From JTS-RE37 sp041743975 (GTDB lineage: Bacteria; Bacteroidota; Bacteroidia; Flavobacteriales; Flavobacteriaceae), in contig JBGTLT010000087.1 of NCBI GenBank assembly GCA_041743975.1, forward strand, positions 1-10,577: a stretch of 10,577 nucleotides of DNA, in the 5' to 3' direction. Position numbers and translations under genes: made by a program. Under the pieces are notes generated by a model that worked only from the letters and a program-made list of their open reading frames with translations, did no database searches and was not told the DNA's origin. Shown piece by piece: positions 1 through 6,920 of the stretch (position 1 is the first letter of the stretch; each line of letters opens with the position of its first letter).

Positions 1-1035
1 CAGGCCCCGGATTACCAAAGCGGCCATCTCGATTGGTATTCTTTTGATCAGGCTGTTATAGGTATCAATGCAACCGAAAACACCCTTGATTCTGACGTAT
101 TTATGCCTGTAAGGGTATCTTATGCAGCCATGCCTGATAAAAGATTATTCTCTTTTGAGGACAGTAAACTTGAATTGTCGGGTATGCAGGTGGATCAATC
201 GGACCTGATCAAGCTAATGATCATTGATTTTTCTTTGGTCTCCGATAACGACTGGTTTACCATTCCCATTGAAATGGAACTGGGAGAACTTTGCTGGGTT
301 AACCACATCACCGTCAAAGATGTGTTTGGTATCACCACCATCATTAACAATGATAAGGATACAGGCCAGTATTTGGATATCAATCCTCTGAAAATGTGGG
401 ATGCCTTCAAAATCAGGCCATCGGATTTGATGAGGGAAAGGGGAAAAAACAGTCAGGAATTATATAATAAGGAGGAACAATTCCTCTATTTACCTCCTGT
501 TGCAGCCTTCCGCCAGGAATCCCGCCCCTTGGAAGAATTGCTTTTGCTGAGGGATGAATATGCCAATATGGTATGGGGCATTGAAAGAACCGTTTGTAAC
601 GAATTGGGGAAACCCACCAATGGCTACGACCTTCATTTGGAATTAAATGGGCCCTTCCTTAAAACGGAAGCGGAAGCTGAAGACAACAAAAACGCATTTC
701 CGCAATTTCGACTGGCCTCTCCGGTGCCTACCAACTGGATACCTTATTTACCTTTTCAAATCGATGATAGCAATATAGAATTGCGGAGGGCCGTGATGAT
801 GCGCAACGAAAGCAAAACAGCACCGGAGGATATTGACCCACTTTCCCTCCTGGCCCAAAACGACCTGCTGACCATCAGGGAAGAAGCCATTCCCAGAGCA
901 GGTGTCAGGGTACAGCTAACAATGCAACGGGTACGGTGGACTGACGGGCAGACCTATATATGGCAAGGCAGGAAAGTATTGGCTGGTAGGGGAGAAGGTA
1001 GCAGCGGATTAAAATTTGATCAATTATTATTCTGA
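1..1035 (+). CDS. Uncharacterised conserved protein, C-terminal part (5' end outside the window)
   Basis: The frame is open from the first base, so the gene starts upstream and 344 residues are visible. The ATG at 103 is internal: the 34 codons before it (including GHLDWYSFDQ) read as normal protein. Residues are numbered from the first visible codon. A MPDKRLFSFED block lies near 44-54, an NDWFTIPIE block near 83-91, LLLLRDEYANMVWGIERTV near 180-198, and the protein ends with WTDGQTYIWQGRK followed by GRGEGSSGLKFD. From memory these blocks match a widespread family annotated only as hypothetical. The remembered pattern is a MP-x-RWWxFED segment, then a W-F-x-x-P beta segment, then an LRDE-x-AN-x-AW-x-x-E helix. 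No catalytic motif, membrane helix or export signal is visible in this part. The gene ends with TGA, 35 bases before the next gene on the same strand, which suggests co-transcription. Its function is unknown; a structural or partner role beside the PhoD-like enzyme is inference only. Confidence 0.85.
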   Translation, partial: QAPDYQSGHLDWYSFDQAVIGINATENTLDSDVFMPVRVSYAAMPDKRLFSFEDSKLELSGMQVDQSDLIKLMIIDFSLVSDNDWFTIPIEMELGELCWVNHITVKDVFGITTIINNDKDTGQYLDINPLKMWDAFKIRPSDLMRERGKNSQELYNKEEQFLYLPPVAAFRQESRPLEELLLLRDEYANMVWGIERTVCNELGKPTNGYDLHLELNGPFLKTEAEAEDNKNAFPQFRLASPVPTNWIPYLPFQIDDSNIELRRAVMMRNESKTAPEDIDPLSLLAQNDLLTIREEAIPRAGVRVQLTMQRVRWTDGQTYIWQGRKVLAGRGEGSSGLKFDQLLF

Positions 1036-1070
1036 ATATCATGCAAATAGATAAACCCTAACAGTAAACC

Positions 1071-1559
1071 ATGGCAAACAGGATCAACTATTTTCTACCG
1101 TATATGCGGCAAGGTATTACTACCCTGGCTAATCACGATCAAGTGCCCGGTAAGAGAATGAGCATCCCGGTTAAGCTTACTATTACAGCGACTGATAAAA
1201 CGGATAATACAGCCAAAAGCGACCTTGTAGAAAAAGTAATTACCCTATTTGGCCCGGGAGATGTATTGGGAATCAACGAAAATGTGATCTCCCGCCTGGC
1301 CCCTGTTCCCAATGTTCATAATTTTAAGCCCGTCCTCACCCCATTTATTGAATTTTCCGAACCTGATTTTTTATGGCGGTTCAGTAGCCTGCAAACCGCC
1401 GATAAAAAAAACTGGATTCCATGGCTATCCCTTATTATTTTAAAATCGGAGAATGGGGAGGAGAAAGGAGAATATGAGAAAGTACAGCATCCCAACAAAG
1501 CATTGCCACCACAAATCCAGTTGCAATCAAATGCAGTTTTACCGGATTTAAAGGAATAA
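1071..1559 (+). CDS. Uncharacterised conserved protein, N-terminal fragment ended by an in-frame TAA
   Basis: This 162-residue fragment starts at ATG 1071, the first usable start after the upstream TGA. An earlier in-frame ATG at 1041 is closed by TAA at 1059. No strong Shine-Dalgarno sequence precedes the start, which is normal for Bacteroidota. The N-terminus carries NYFLPYMRQGI (6-16). A beta segment follows with LFGPGDVLGIN (59-69), then a FIEFSEPDFLWRF block and a WIPWLSLIIL strand near the end. From memory these correspond to the N-terminal domain of a roughly 900-1000 residue hypothetical family, in which a YGPGDV-x-GI motif and an E-F-x-x-PD-x-PW motif are recurrent. The reading frame continues after the TAA into the downstream open frame for about 780 more codons. 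This is therefore probably the head of one gene spanning 1071-3902, not a complete small protein. No signal peptide or catalytic residues are apparent, and its function is unknown. Confidence 0.8.
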   Translation: MANRINYFLPYMRQGITTLANHDQVPGKRMSIPVKLTITATDKTDNTAKSDLVEKVITLFGPGDVLGINENVISRLAPVPNVHNFKPVLTPFIEFSEPDFLWRFSSLQTADKKNWIPWLSLIILKSENGEEKGEYEKVQHPNKALPPQIQLQSNAVLPDLKE

Positions 1560-1583
1560 TGGCGTTGGGCACATGTACACAAA
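1557..1583 (+). other. In-frame nonsense codon interrupting a single long gene
   Basis: TAA at 1557-1559 is the only stop in this frame between 1071 and 3900. The codons directly after it read WRWAHVHK (1560-1583) and continue without shift into the 3' open frame. From memory, relatives have a segment like LPDL-x-x-S/x-W-A-W-A-H-V-Q here, so LPDLKE, stop, WRWAHVH looks like an intact motif with one codon changed to a stop. A single-base change from TCA (Ser), CAA (Gln), GAA, AAA, TTA, TAC or TAT would give it. Recoding of TAA is unlikely, because no other long gene in the window contains an in-frame TAA. The codon may be a real recent mutation or a sequencing or assembly error. Confidence 0.8.
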
Positions 1584-3902
1584 GTGGATATAGCAGGATC
1601 TTCTGCGGAGCACATAGCAAACAGCATTAAAATGACACCGGAAAAAGTGGTTTGCAGGTTGCTGAGCCCGCGGAAATTAAAACCACAGACCAAATACCAT
1701 GCTTTTCTGGTACCTGGCTTTAAAATTGGGGCAGAGGCAGCCATGGGCTTTCCCGGGGGTACAGATGACAGGACCCTGCTCACCTGGGAAACTCCTGCTG
1801 AGGGAGCAGGCAAAATAGTACCCTACTATTATGATTGGGAATTTGGTACCGATACTCAAGGGGATTTTGAGTACCTGGTCCGGAAATTAAAACCCACCGA
1901 CCTGGAAAACATGGGTACCCGCGTTATCGATTGCAGCACCCCGGGTTATGGTATGGAGGAGGAAGGACTGAAATTACAAATGGAAGCCGCCTTGAAATCA
2001 TTGGATACTGAACTTCAACCTTGGGGGATGGATAGCACAGATGCATCGGATGTACAAAGCAAAAAGAAGCAGGAAGACCTGGCCAGCTTATTAAATAAGC
2101 GGGAGGAAAAAGTGAAAAAGGAAAATGGTGACATTGAAACCAGATTGAGGGTCACCCCTCCCGTATATGGGGAATGGTATGCTGGTGTGGATGGGGAAAC
2201 CGTCAAAGTGGACCCTCAAAACAGAAACCATTGGCTGGAAGAATTGAATCTGGATTTCCGTCATCGGGCAGCCGCAGGATTGGGAGTGCAATTTGTGAAA
2301 GAAAATCAGGAAAACCTGATGAAAGCTGCCTGGGAACAGCTGAGCAAAATAAAAAAAGTAAACCAGGAACTCAATCTGGGAAGGTTTGGCAGAGAGGTTT
2401 CTACCTGTATGTACCAGCGGTTAAATAAGATGAACCCGGGTAATGTAATTAAAATCGCTTTACCGGTACAAAATAAAATAGTGTATCAATCGGCAAAAAC
2501 AGTCGGGGCTTTTCTGAACTCCAGCACCATCACCAATAACCTGACCAGGACAAAGGTAAAGAAATACTTCTTTAAAATAAGGAGCACCGAAAGGACCCAG
2601 GACTTCATACCTGTTGAAACTTCTCAGTTGGTCAGTACCGGGTTTCGGATAAATGGGATGAAAGGACTGAGGGACACTATACGTACCCCTAGGGTAGCGT
2701 CTCCCGGTATCAGGGTTGCAGCCAATAGTACAATCTGGCCTGAAGGATTGGTGGACACAATCCTGATAGCCCTGGACCCTAAAACTACTATAGAATCCAG
2801 GATCAAAAACCGCATCAGTCGTTTTAGGGATATTGAAGCCACCAAAGTTGTTGAAAACACCCAGACCCAACAGGAGGATCCATTGCACCCGATAAAATGG
2901 TTTCCGGAATTCCACCGTCCTATGTATCATTTTTTAAGGGCGTTGTCACAGGAATATATTTTACCCGGACTGGAAAATGTTCCACAAAACACCGTGGGCC
3001 TTTTGCAAACAAATCGCCGGTTTATTGAAGCTTTTATGGTGGGTTTAAATCATGAAATGGCCTCCGAATTAAGATGGCGGGAATTCCCCACCGATTTGCG
3101 GGGCAGTTATTTCAGAAGTTTCTGGGATACCAGTATATACTCTGTGGATGCCAATGAAAAAGTACAGTTCAGGACTACGGAAACAGGCCTGAAACTACTG
3201 GAGCAGGTCCGTTCGGGGTATGGAGATACCTTCAGTACTTTTCCTGCTATCGAAGCTTTATATATCAAGGCCGATCCTACTGAAACAGAAAAGGAAATTG
3301 CTGATGCCTATGAAAATGCGATTGAACAATGGTTGCTGACACGGGAAGAGGACAAAGATATTGACAAGCTTGCCCACTGGAAAGAAAATGACCGATTAGG
3401 AGATCACCCGGTAGCAGGTAAATGGAACAACCAAGAGGAAGATCAAAATCAGATAGTACTCCTGATCAGAGGGGAGTTGCTCCAAAAATTCCCAAACACA
3501 TTGATTTACCTGGTATTGAAAAAAACTGATGGGAAGCCCGATTTGGCCCAGGATGCCCCTCGTACTTTTCCTGTCTTCGAAGGGGCGTTACCTCCCGATA
3601 TTGTGTTTATTGGGTTGCCGATCAAAAAAGCAGAAGCGGCTGGGTATTTTGTCATTTTTGAAGAACGGATGACCGAAATAAAGTTTGGGCTTGACGAAAC
3701 GCTGGAGGGAACAACACCCGGAACCGAAGAAAACGATTTTAGCTGGGAGCATTTCCCCTCACTACCACCTGAAGGATACCTGGATGGTAACCAACCCACC
3801 ATTTTTACCCAGGCATGGAATAATGCAGCTTTTATCAGCAAGGTCATGATGCAGAAACAGGTGAGGGCTGCTATTGAATTAAAGACATTGTTACCGGAGT
3901 AG
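1584..3902 (+). CDS. Uncharacterised conserved protein, C-terminal fragment of the interrupted gene
   Basis: This fragment is in the same frame as 1071-1559. The listed start is the GTG at 1584, but it has no ribosome-binding site and would exclude the conserved WRWAHVH codons just upstream. The first in-frame ATG is at 1632. The fragment is best read as the tail of the interrupted gene. Residues are counted from 1584. LLSPRKLKPQTKYHAFLVPGF (about 26-46) is followed by YYYDWEFGTD (81-90) with GDFEYLVRKLKP. A charged helical stretch follows at 155-185, then WLEELNLDFRHRAAAGLG (217-234). EAFMVGLNHEM with LRWREFPTDLRGSYF lies near 482-513, and LLIRGELLQKFPN near 627. From memory the last two blocks are hallmarks of a widespread hypothetical family in many phyla. 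There are no recognisable enzyme, membrane or secretion motifs. The gene ends with TAG, 25 bases before the PhoD-like gene. The intact downstream frame suggests the interruption is recent, erroneous or tolerated. Confidence 0.8.
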   Translation: MDIAGSSAEHIANSIKMTPEKVVCRLLSPRKLKPQTKYHAFLVPGFKIGAEAAMGFPGGTDDRTLLTWETPAEGAGKIVPYYYDWEFGTDTQGDFEYLVRKLKPTDLENMGTRVIDCSTPGYGMEEEGLKLQMEAALKSLDTELQPWGMDSTDASDVQSKKKQEDLASLLNKREEKVKKENGDIETRLRVTPPVYGEWYAGVDGETVKVDPQNRNHWLEELNLDFRHRAAAGLGVQFVKENQENLMKAAWEQLSKIKKVNQELNLGRFGREVSTCMYQRLNKMNPGNVIKIALPVQNKIVYQSAKTVGAFLNSSTITNNLTRTKVKKYFFKIRSTERTQDFIPVETSQLVSTGFRINGMKGLRDTIRTPRVASPGIRVAANSTIWPEGLVDTILIALDPKTTIESRIKNRISRFRDIEATKVVENTQTQQEDPLHPIKWFPEFHRPMYHFLRALSQEYILPGLENVPQNTVGLLQTNRRFIEAFMVGLNHEMASELRWREFPTDLRGSYFRSFWDTSIYSVDANEKVQFRTTETGLKLLEQVRSGYGDTFSTFPAIEALYIKADPTETEKEIADAYENAIEQWLLTREEDKDIDKLAHWKENDRLGDHPVAGKWNNQEEDQNQIVLLIRGELLQKFPNTLIYLVLKKTDGKPDLAQDAPRTFPVFEGALPPDIVFIGLPIKKAEAAGYFVIFEERMTEIKFGLDETLEGTTPGTEENDFSWEHFPSLPPEGYLDGNQPTIFTQAWNNAAFISKVMMQKQVRAAIELKTLLPE

Positions 3903-3927
3903 TTAGCAACCGAAAAGTGACAAACCA

Positions 3928-6915
3928 ATGGCATTAAGTAAAACAGATATTATAAGTGGCCCTATCGTAAGAAGTGTAACACCATCTGAGGTTTCCATTT
4001 GGGTGGCTTTGAAATCCGCTGCCAAAATTGAACTAACGGTGTGGAAGGGGCTTATTTCGTGCGATAGCAATGGGAATATCGTTGAAACCCCGGTGGGTAG
4101 TACCTTGCAGGATACCATTCCAATTGGCAAATCGCTTCATCTGGCTGTAGTGCGCCTTTCCTTGTCCGGAGATAAATTGCTGACCTGGGGGGAAATCTAT
4201 GCGTACAACCTCAAATTCACCACAGCAGACAATGAGTCAAAGGATTTTAAGTCCTTGAATTTGTTGGATTTGATTGAAAGTGATACTGGTTATACCACCC
4301 TGGGCTATGAGGCAGACCAGCTACCCAGTTTCGTATTACCTGCCAGGGAAATAGAAAACCTGAAAATACTACACGGTTCCTGCCGAAATAATGACAACCT
4401 GTTTGAAGATGCATTATCCTTTGCCGACGATATTATTAAAGGAAATTTAGCAGATCCGTCTATAAGGCCACAACAATTTTTTCTTTCCGGCGACCAGATT
4501 TATGCGGATACGGTAGTAGGAGTCCTGTTACAGCATTTGATAGAAATCGGAAACCAACTCCTTGATCAAAAAGAAACTTTGCCCACCACCTGGGAAGGTC
4601 CGGGTGCTAAAAACCGATGGCCCGCTGATACCATCCATTTTCCTGCCTTTATTCGCAGACGGTTAATTGATTCTGAGTCAAGGTTTACCTCCTCAGACAA
4701 TGCCAATCATTTAATTTCTTTTGGAGAATATGCCGGCATGTATTTATCGGTATGGTCTGATGTTATATGGCCAGCTGAGGTGGATACCATGAAAAATTTT
4801 GAGGAAGTATTTCATGCCATCACCGAAGTACCTGAAAATTTCGGGGCAATCTTCAGACGAAATTTATATGATGAGAGAACCGGGGAAAATGAGGTATTTG
4901 AGGACGCGATCATGGAGAAGAGCCTGGAGTTCCTGTTCAATATTCCGGATAAGGAAATTCTCAGGGCTCTGCTTTCGGGTAAGGGACCAGAAGATAAGAA
5001 AAATCAGGCAAAAAGCGCCCTGAAAACCTTTCTCGATGGGGCGGCTTCGCCTGATGAAAAACTCAAAATGGCAGAATTTATCGATTACCTCCAGGACTGG
5101 ATAGGGCCCTTTTATCCGAAAAGAAATAAGGAAAATGAAGTATTGCCCGATACAAATAAAGACAAGCTAAAAATTTTTAAACAAACGCTACCTCAAGTAA
5201 GAAGGGCGCTGGCCAACATTTCCACTTTCATGATTTTCGACGACCATGAAATCACGGACGACTGGAATCTGAACCCGGCATGGCGGGACCGTGTATTTAC
5301 CTCTCCCCTTGGAAAAGCTATTGTCAGGAATGGTATGATGGCGTATGCGCTGTTTCAGGATTGGGGAAATCGGGCGGATAGATACAACCGGGAAGGTTAC
5401 TTTTTTGAATTGGATACAACCCTGGCAGATGAACTGAATACGGAGCAATTAACAGAAACCCTGAAAACTGCATTTACCGAAAAAGGAGTGACGCTCAATA
5501 GTGAAAAGGTTACGGTCAAGTTGCTGCATACGGATGAGTGGTTGTTGAAAAACCAGGAAAACAACGATGAATTTATCATTAGAAAATACAAAAAGAGCGT
5601 CAATGGGGAGGAGGAAACCCTGAAAGTGCTAGGCAATCCCCATGCACACCTGTTGAGCAAAATTGCCCAGTTGTTCACCGGGGAAACAAATGAGATTGCA
5701 GCCATGGAAGACCATATAGATTTCCTGTTAGGACTTGATTTTCAACACAGGGTGGAGGGCCCTGCCGGTGGCAGACAGCAATTACCGGATAATAGAAGTC
5801 CCCTGCTAAAATGGCATTACGCCTACGAAGGGGCCAAACACAAAGTATTGGTAATTGATAACAGGACCCGACGATCTTTTGTGGATTTTCATGGGGCACC
5901 CGGGAACCTGTCATTCAACGGTATGAAAGATCTGATTCCTGAAAATCCAACACCCAAAGAGGATGAGGTGTTATTTGTGGTGGCTCCGCTGCCCGTATTG
6001 GGTCCCCCTGATTTGGACGAACTCATTGCGCCGCTAACCTATAAGACCTTCGACCTTATCGCCTACTTCGGAGGAGGCGAAAACGTAAAATCAGGCATGA
6101 AAGGAACCAGTCCCGATGCAATTGAAGCCTGGACCTTTGATCCGGTATCCCAGGAAGAATTGCTCAAGCGGTTGGCGCCCTATAAAAAAGTTATTTTTCT
6201 TTCAGGAGATGTCCACTATTCATCGAGTCAACGGTTATGTTACTGGACAAAGGGGAAGGAGAAAGCTGTGGCATGTTTTGCCCAATTAACATCCAGTGGA
6301 TTCCGGAACATTATGCCAAGCTATATCCAGAAGGCCAGCCAGCATTATCTTATCGCCCAAAAATTAATACGGCAAAACCTGAGAGCGGAACGGATAGGAT
6401 GGCTTAATCATAAAATACAACCAGAACCGCTGATCTTCCCTGACAAAGCGAAGGTGTCGTTTCTCAATGAGAAATTGAAAAAAAGTCCTGTCATCATACC
6501 CGTTAACGGGTGGCCGGAAGGCACAAAATTCGGCAGGGAACCGGATTGGTCCTGGAGGATAGAAAACATCCTCGACTACCGGAAAGAGAGCGAAAGGCCT
6601 TCCACCACGCAGGTAGATTTATTAGAGGAAACGGATGACGTCATGAAGAACCTGCAGAAAATTGCCCGACGTCATATAGCACAGGCCAAAAAGGTAAATT
6701 ACACCCGGCAGATATTGTTCAAGTCAAATCTTGGGATGATTACTTTTGAAAAACCTGAAGGGGAGGTTCTTCAACTGCATCATAGCTTGTACGCGGTTCC
6801 TGCCGATGGGAAACCGGACACCAAACAAAAGAACGAAGTTTATACACGGCATACAATTCCTTTGGAAGCCTCCGAAGCAGAAAAAGCTCCTGTTTTACCA
6901 CTTATTAAACGCTGA
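3928..6915 (+). CDS. PhoD-like metallophosphoesterase, large non-exported form
   Basis: This 995-residue protein is probably a metal-dependent phosphomonoesterase or phosphodiesterase of the PhoD family. Characterised members include Bacillus PhoD and Streptomyces chromofuscus phospholipase D, which use Fe3+ plus Ca2+. An N-terminal PhoD_N-like beta domain begins GPIVRSVTPSEVSIWVAL (from residue 11). Metal-site motifs follow in order: GSCR (150-153, Cys152 as the expected Fe3+ ligand), SGDQIYAD (187-194, Asp189), FDDHEITDDWN (437-447, Asp438/Asp439/His440) and LSGDVHYS (758-765, Asp761/His763). KWHYAYEG and VIDNRTRRSF (628-651) form a further conserved strand pair. It is much longer than B. 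subtilis PhoD (under 600 residues). A helical, charged insertion of about 240 residues separates the second and third motifs, another of about 300 separates the third and fourth, and a C-terminal tail runs about 230 residues. The N-terminus has no Sec or twin-arginine signal. ATG 3928 fits the domain start. The substrate is unknown. Confidence 0.93.
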   Translation: MALSKTDIISGPIVRSVTPSEVSIWVALKSAAKIELTVWKGLISCDSNGNIVETPVGSTLQDTIPIGKSLHLAVVRLSLSGDKLLTWGEIYAYNLKFTTADNESKDFKSLNLLDLIESDTGYTTLGYEADQLPSFVLPAREIENLKILHGSCRNNDNLFEDALSFADDIIKGNLADPSIRPQQFFLSGDQIYADTVVGVLLQHLIEIGNQLLDQKETLPTTWEGPGAKNRWPADTIHFPAFIRRRLIDSESRFTSSDNANHLISFGEYAGMYLSVWSDVIWPAEVDTMKNFEEVFHAITEVPENFGAIFRRNLYDERTGENEVFEDAIMEKSLEFLFNIPDKEILRALLSGKGPEDKKNQAKSALKTFLDGAASPDEKLKMAEFIDYLQDWIGPFYPKRNKENEVLPDTNKDKLKIFKQTLPQVRRALANISTFMIFDDHEITDDWNLNPAWRDRVFTSPLGKAIVRNGMMAYALFQDWGNRADRYNREGYFFELDTTLADELNTEQLTETLKTAFTEKGVTLNSEKVTVKLLHTDEWLLKNQENNDEFIIRKYKKSVNGEEETLKVLGNPHAHLLSKIAQLFTGETNEIAAMEDHIDFLLGLDFQHRVEGPAGGRQQLPDNRSPLLKWHYAYEGAKHKVLVIDNRTRRSFVDFHGAPGNLSFNGMKDLIPENPTPKEDEVLFVVAPLPVLGPPDLDELIAPLTYKTFDLIAYFGGGENVKSGMKGTSPDAIEAWTFDPVSQEELLKRLAPYKKVIFLSGDVHYSSSQRLCYWTKGKEKAVACFAQLTSSGFRNIMPSYIQKASQHYLIAQKLIRQNLRAERIGWLNHKIQPEPLIFPDKAKVSFLNEKLKKSPVIIPVNGWPEGTKFGREPDWSWRIENILDYRKESERPSTTQVDLLEETDDVMKNLQKIARRHIAQAKKVNYTRQILFKSNLGMITFEKPEGEVLQLHHSLYAVPADGKPDTKQKNEVYTRHTIPLEASEAEKAPVLPLIKR

Positions 6916-6920
6916 AACAT

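Noticed and set aside
103..1035. Start of the first gene at ATG 103
   Set aside because: The frame is open to base 1 and the upstream codons look like protein, so the gene continues past the left edge.
1041..1061. Six-codon mini-ORF (ATG to TAA) between the first two genes
   Set aside because: It is in frame with the next gene but closed by a stop before it. No leader-peptide logic or hairpin is visible, so it is probably chance.
1036..1070. Possible promoter or terminator in the largest gap
   Set aside because: Only 35 bases, with no Bacteroidota-type -7 element (TAnnTTTG), no inverted repeat and no T-run. It reads as an ordinary operon spacer.
1557..1559. Genetic-code reassignment of TAA to a sense codon
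   Set aside because: The other three coding regions, totalling over 2500 codons, contain no in-frame TAA, as expected if TAA is a normal stop.
1559..1630. ATG overlapping the TAA stop (TAATG) as a possible coupled restart
   Set aside because: It reads in a different frame and ends at TAA after 23 codons, so it cannot express the downstream fragment without a frameshift.
1316..1813. 165-codon open frame on the - strand
   Set aside because: It lies opposite the interrupted gene, spans both of its fragments, is low in family-like motifs and rich in Ser/Cys/Pro, and has no gene-like spacing. It is a shadow of the + strand coding sequence.
2460..2930. 156-codon open frame on the - strand
   Set aside because: It is fully antisense to the conserved + strand protein, with no recognisable motif and atypical composition.
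3506..3934. 142-codon - strand open frame crossing the gap before the PhoD-like gene
   Set aside because: It overlaps the end of one clear + strand gene and the start of the next, and has no motif or start context of its own.
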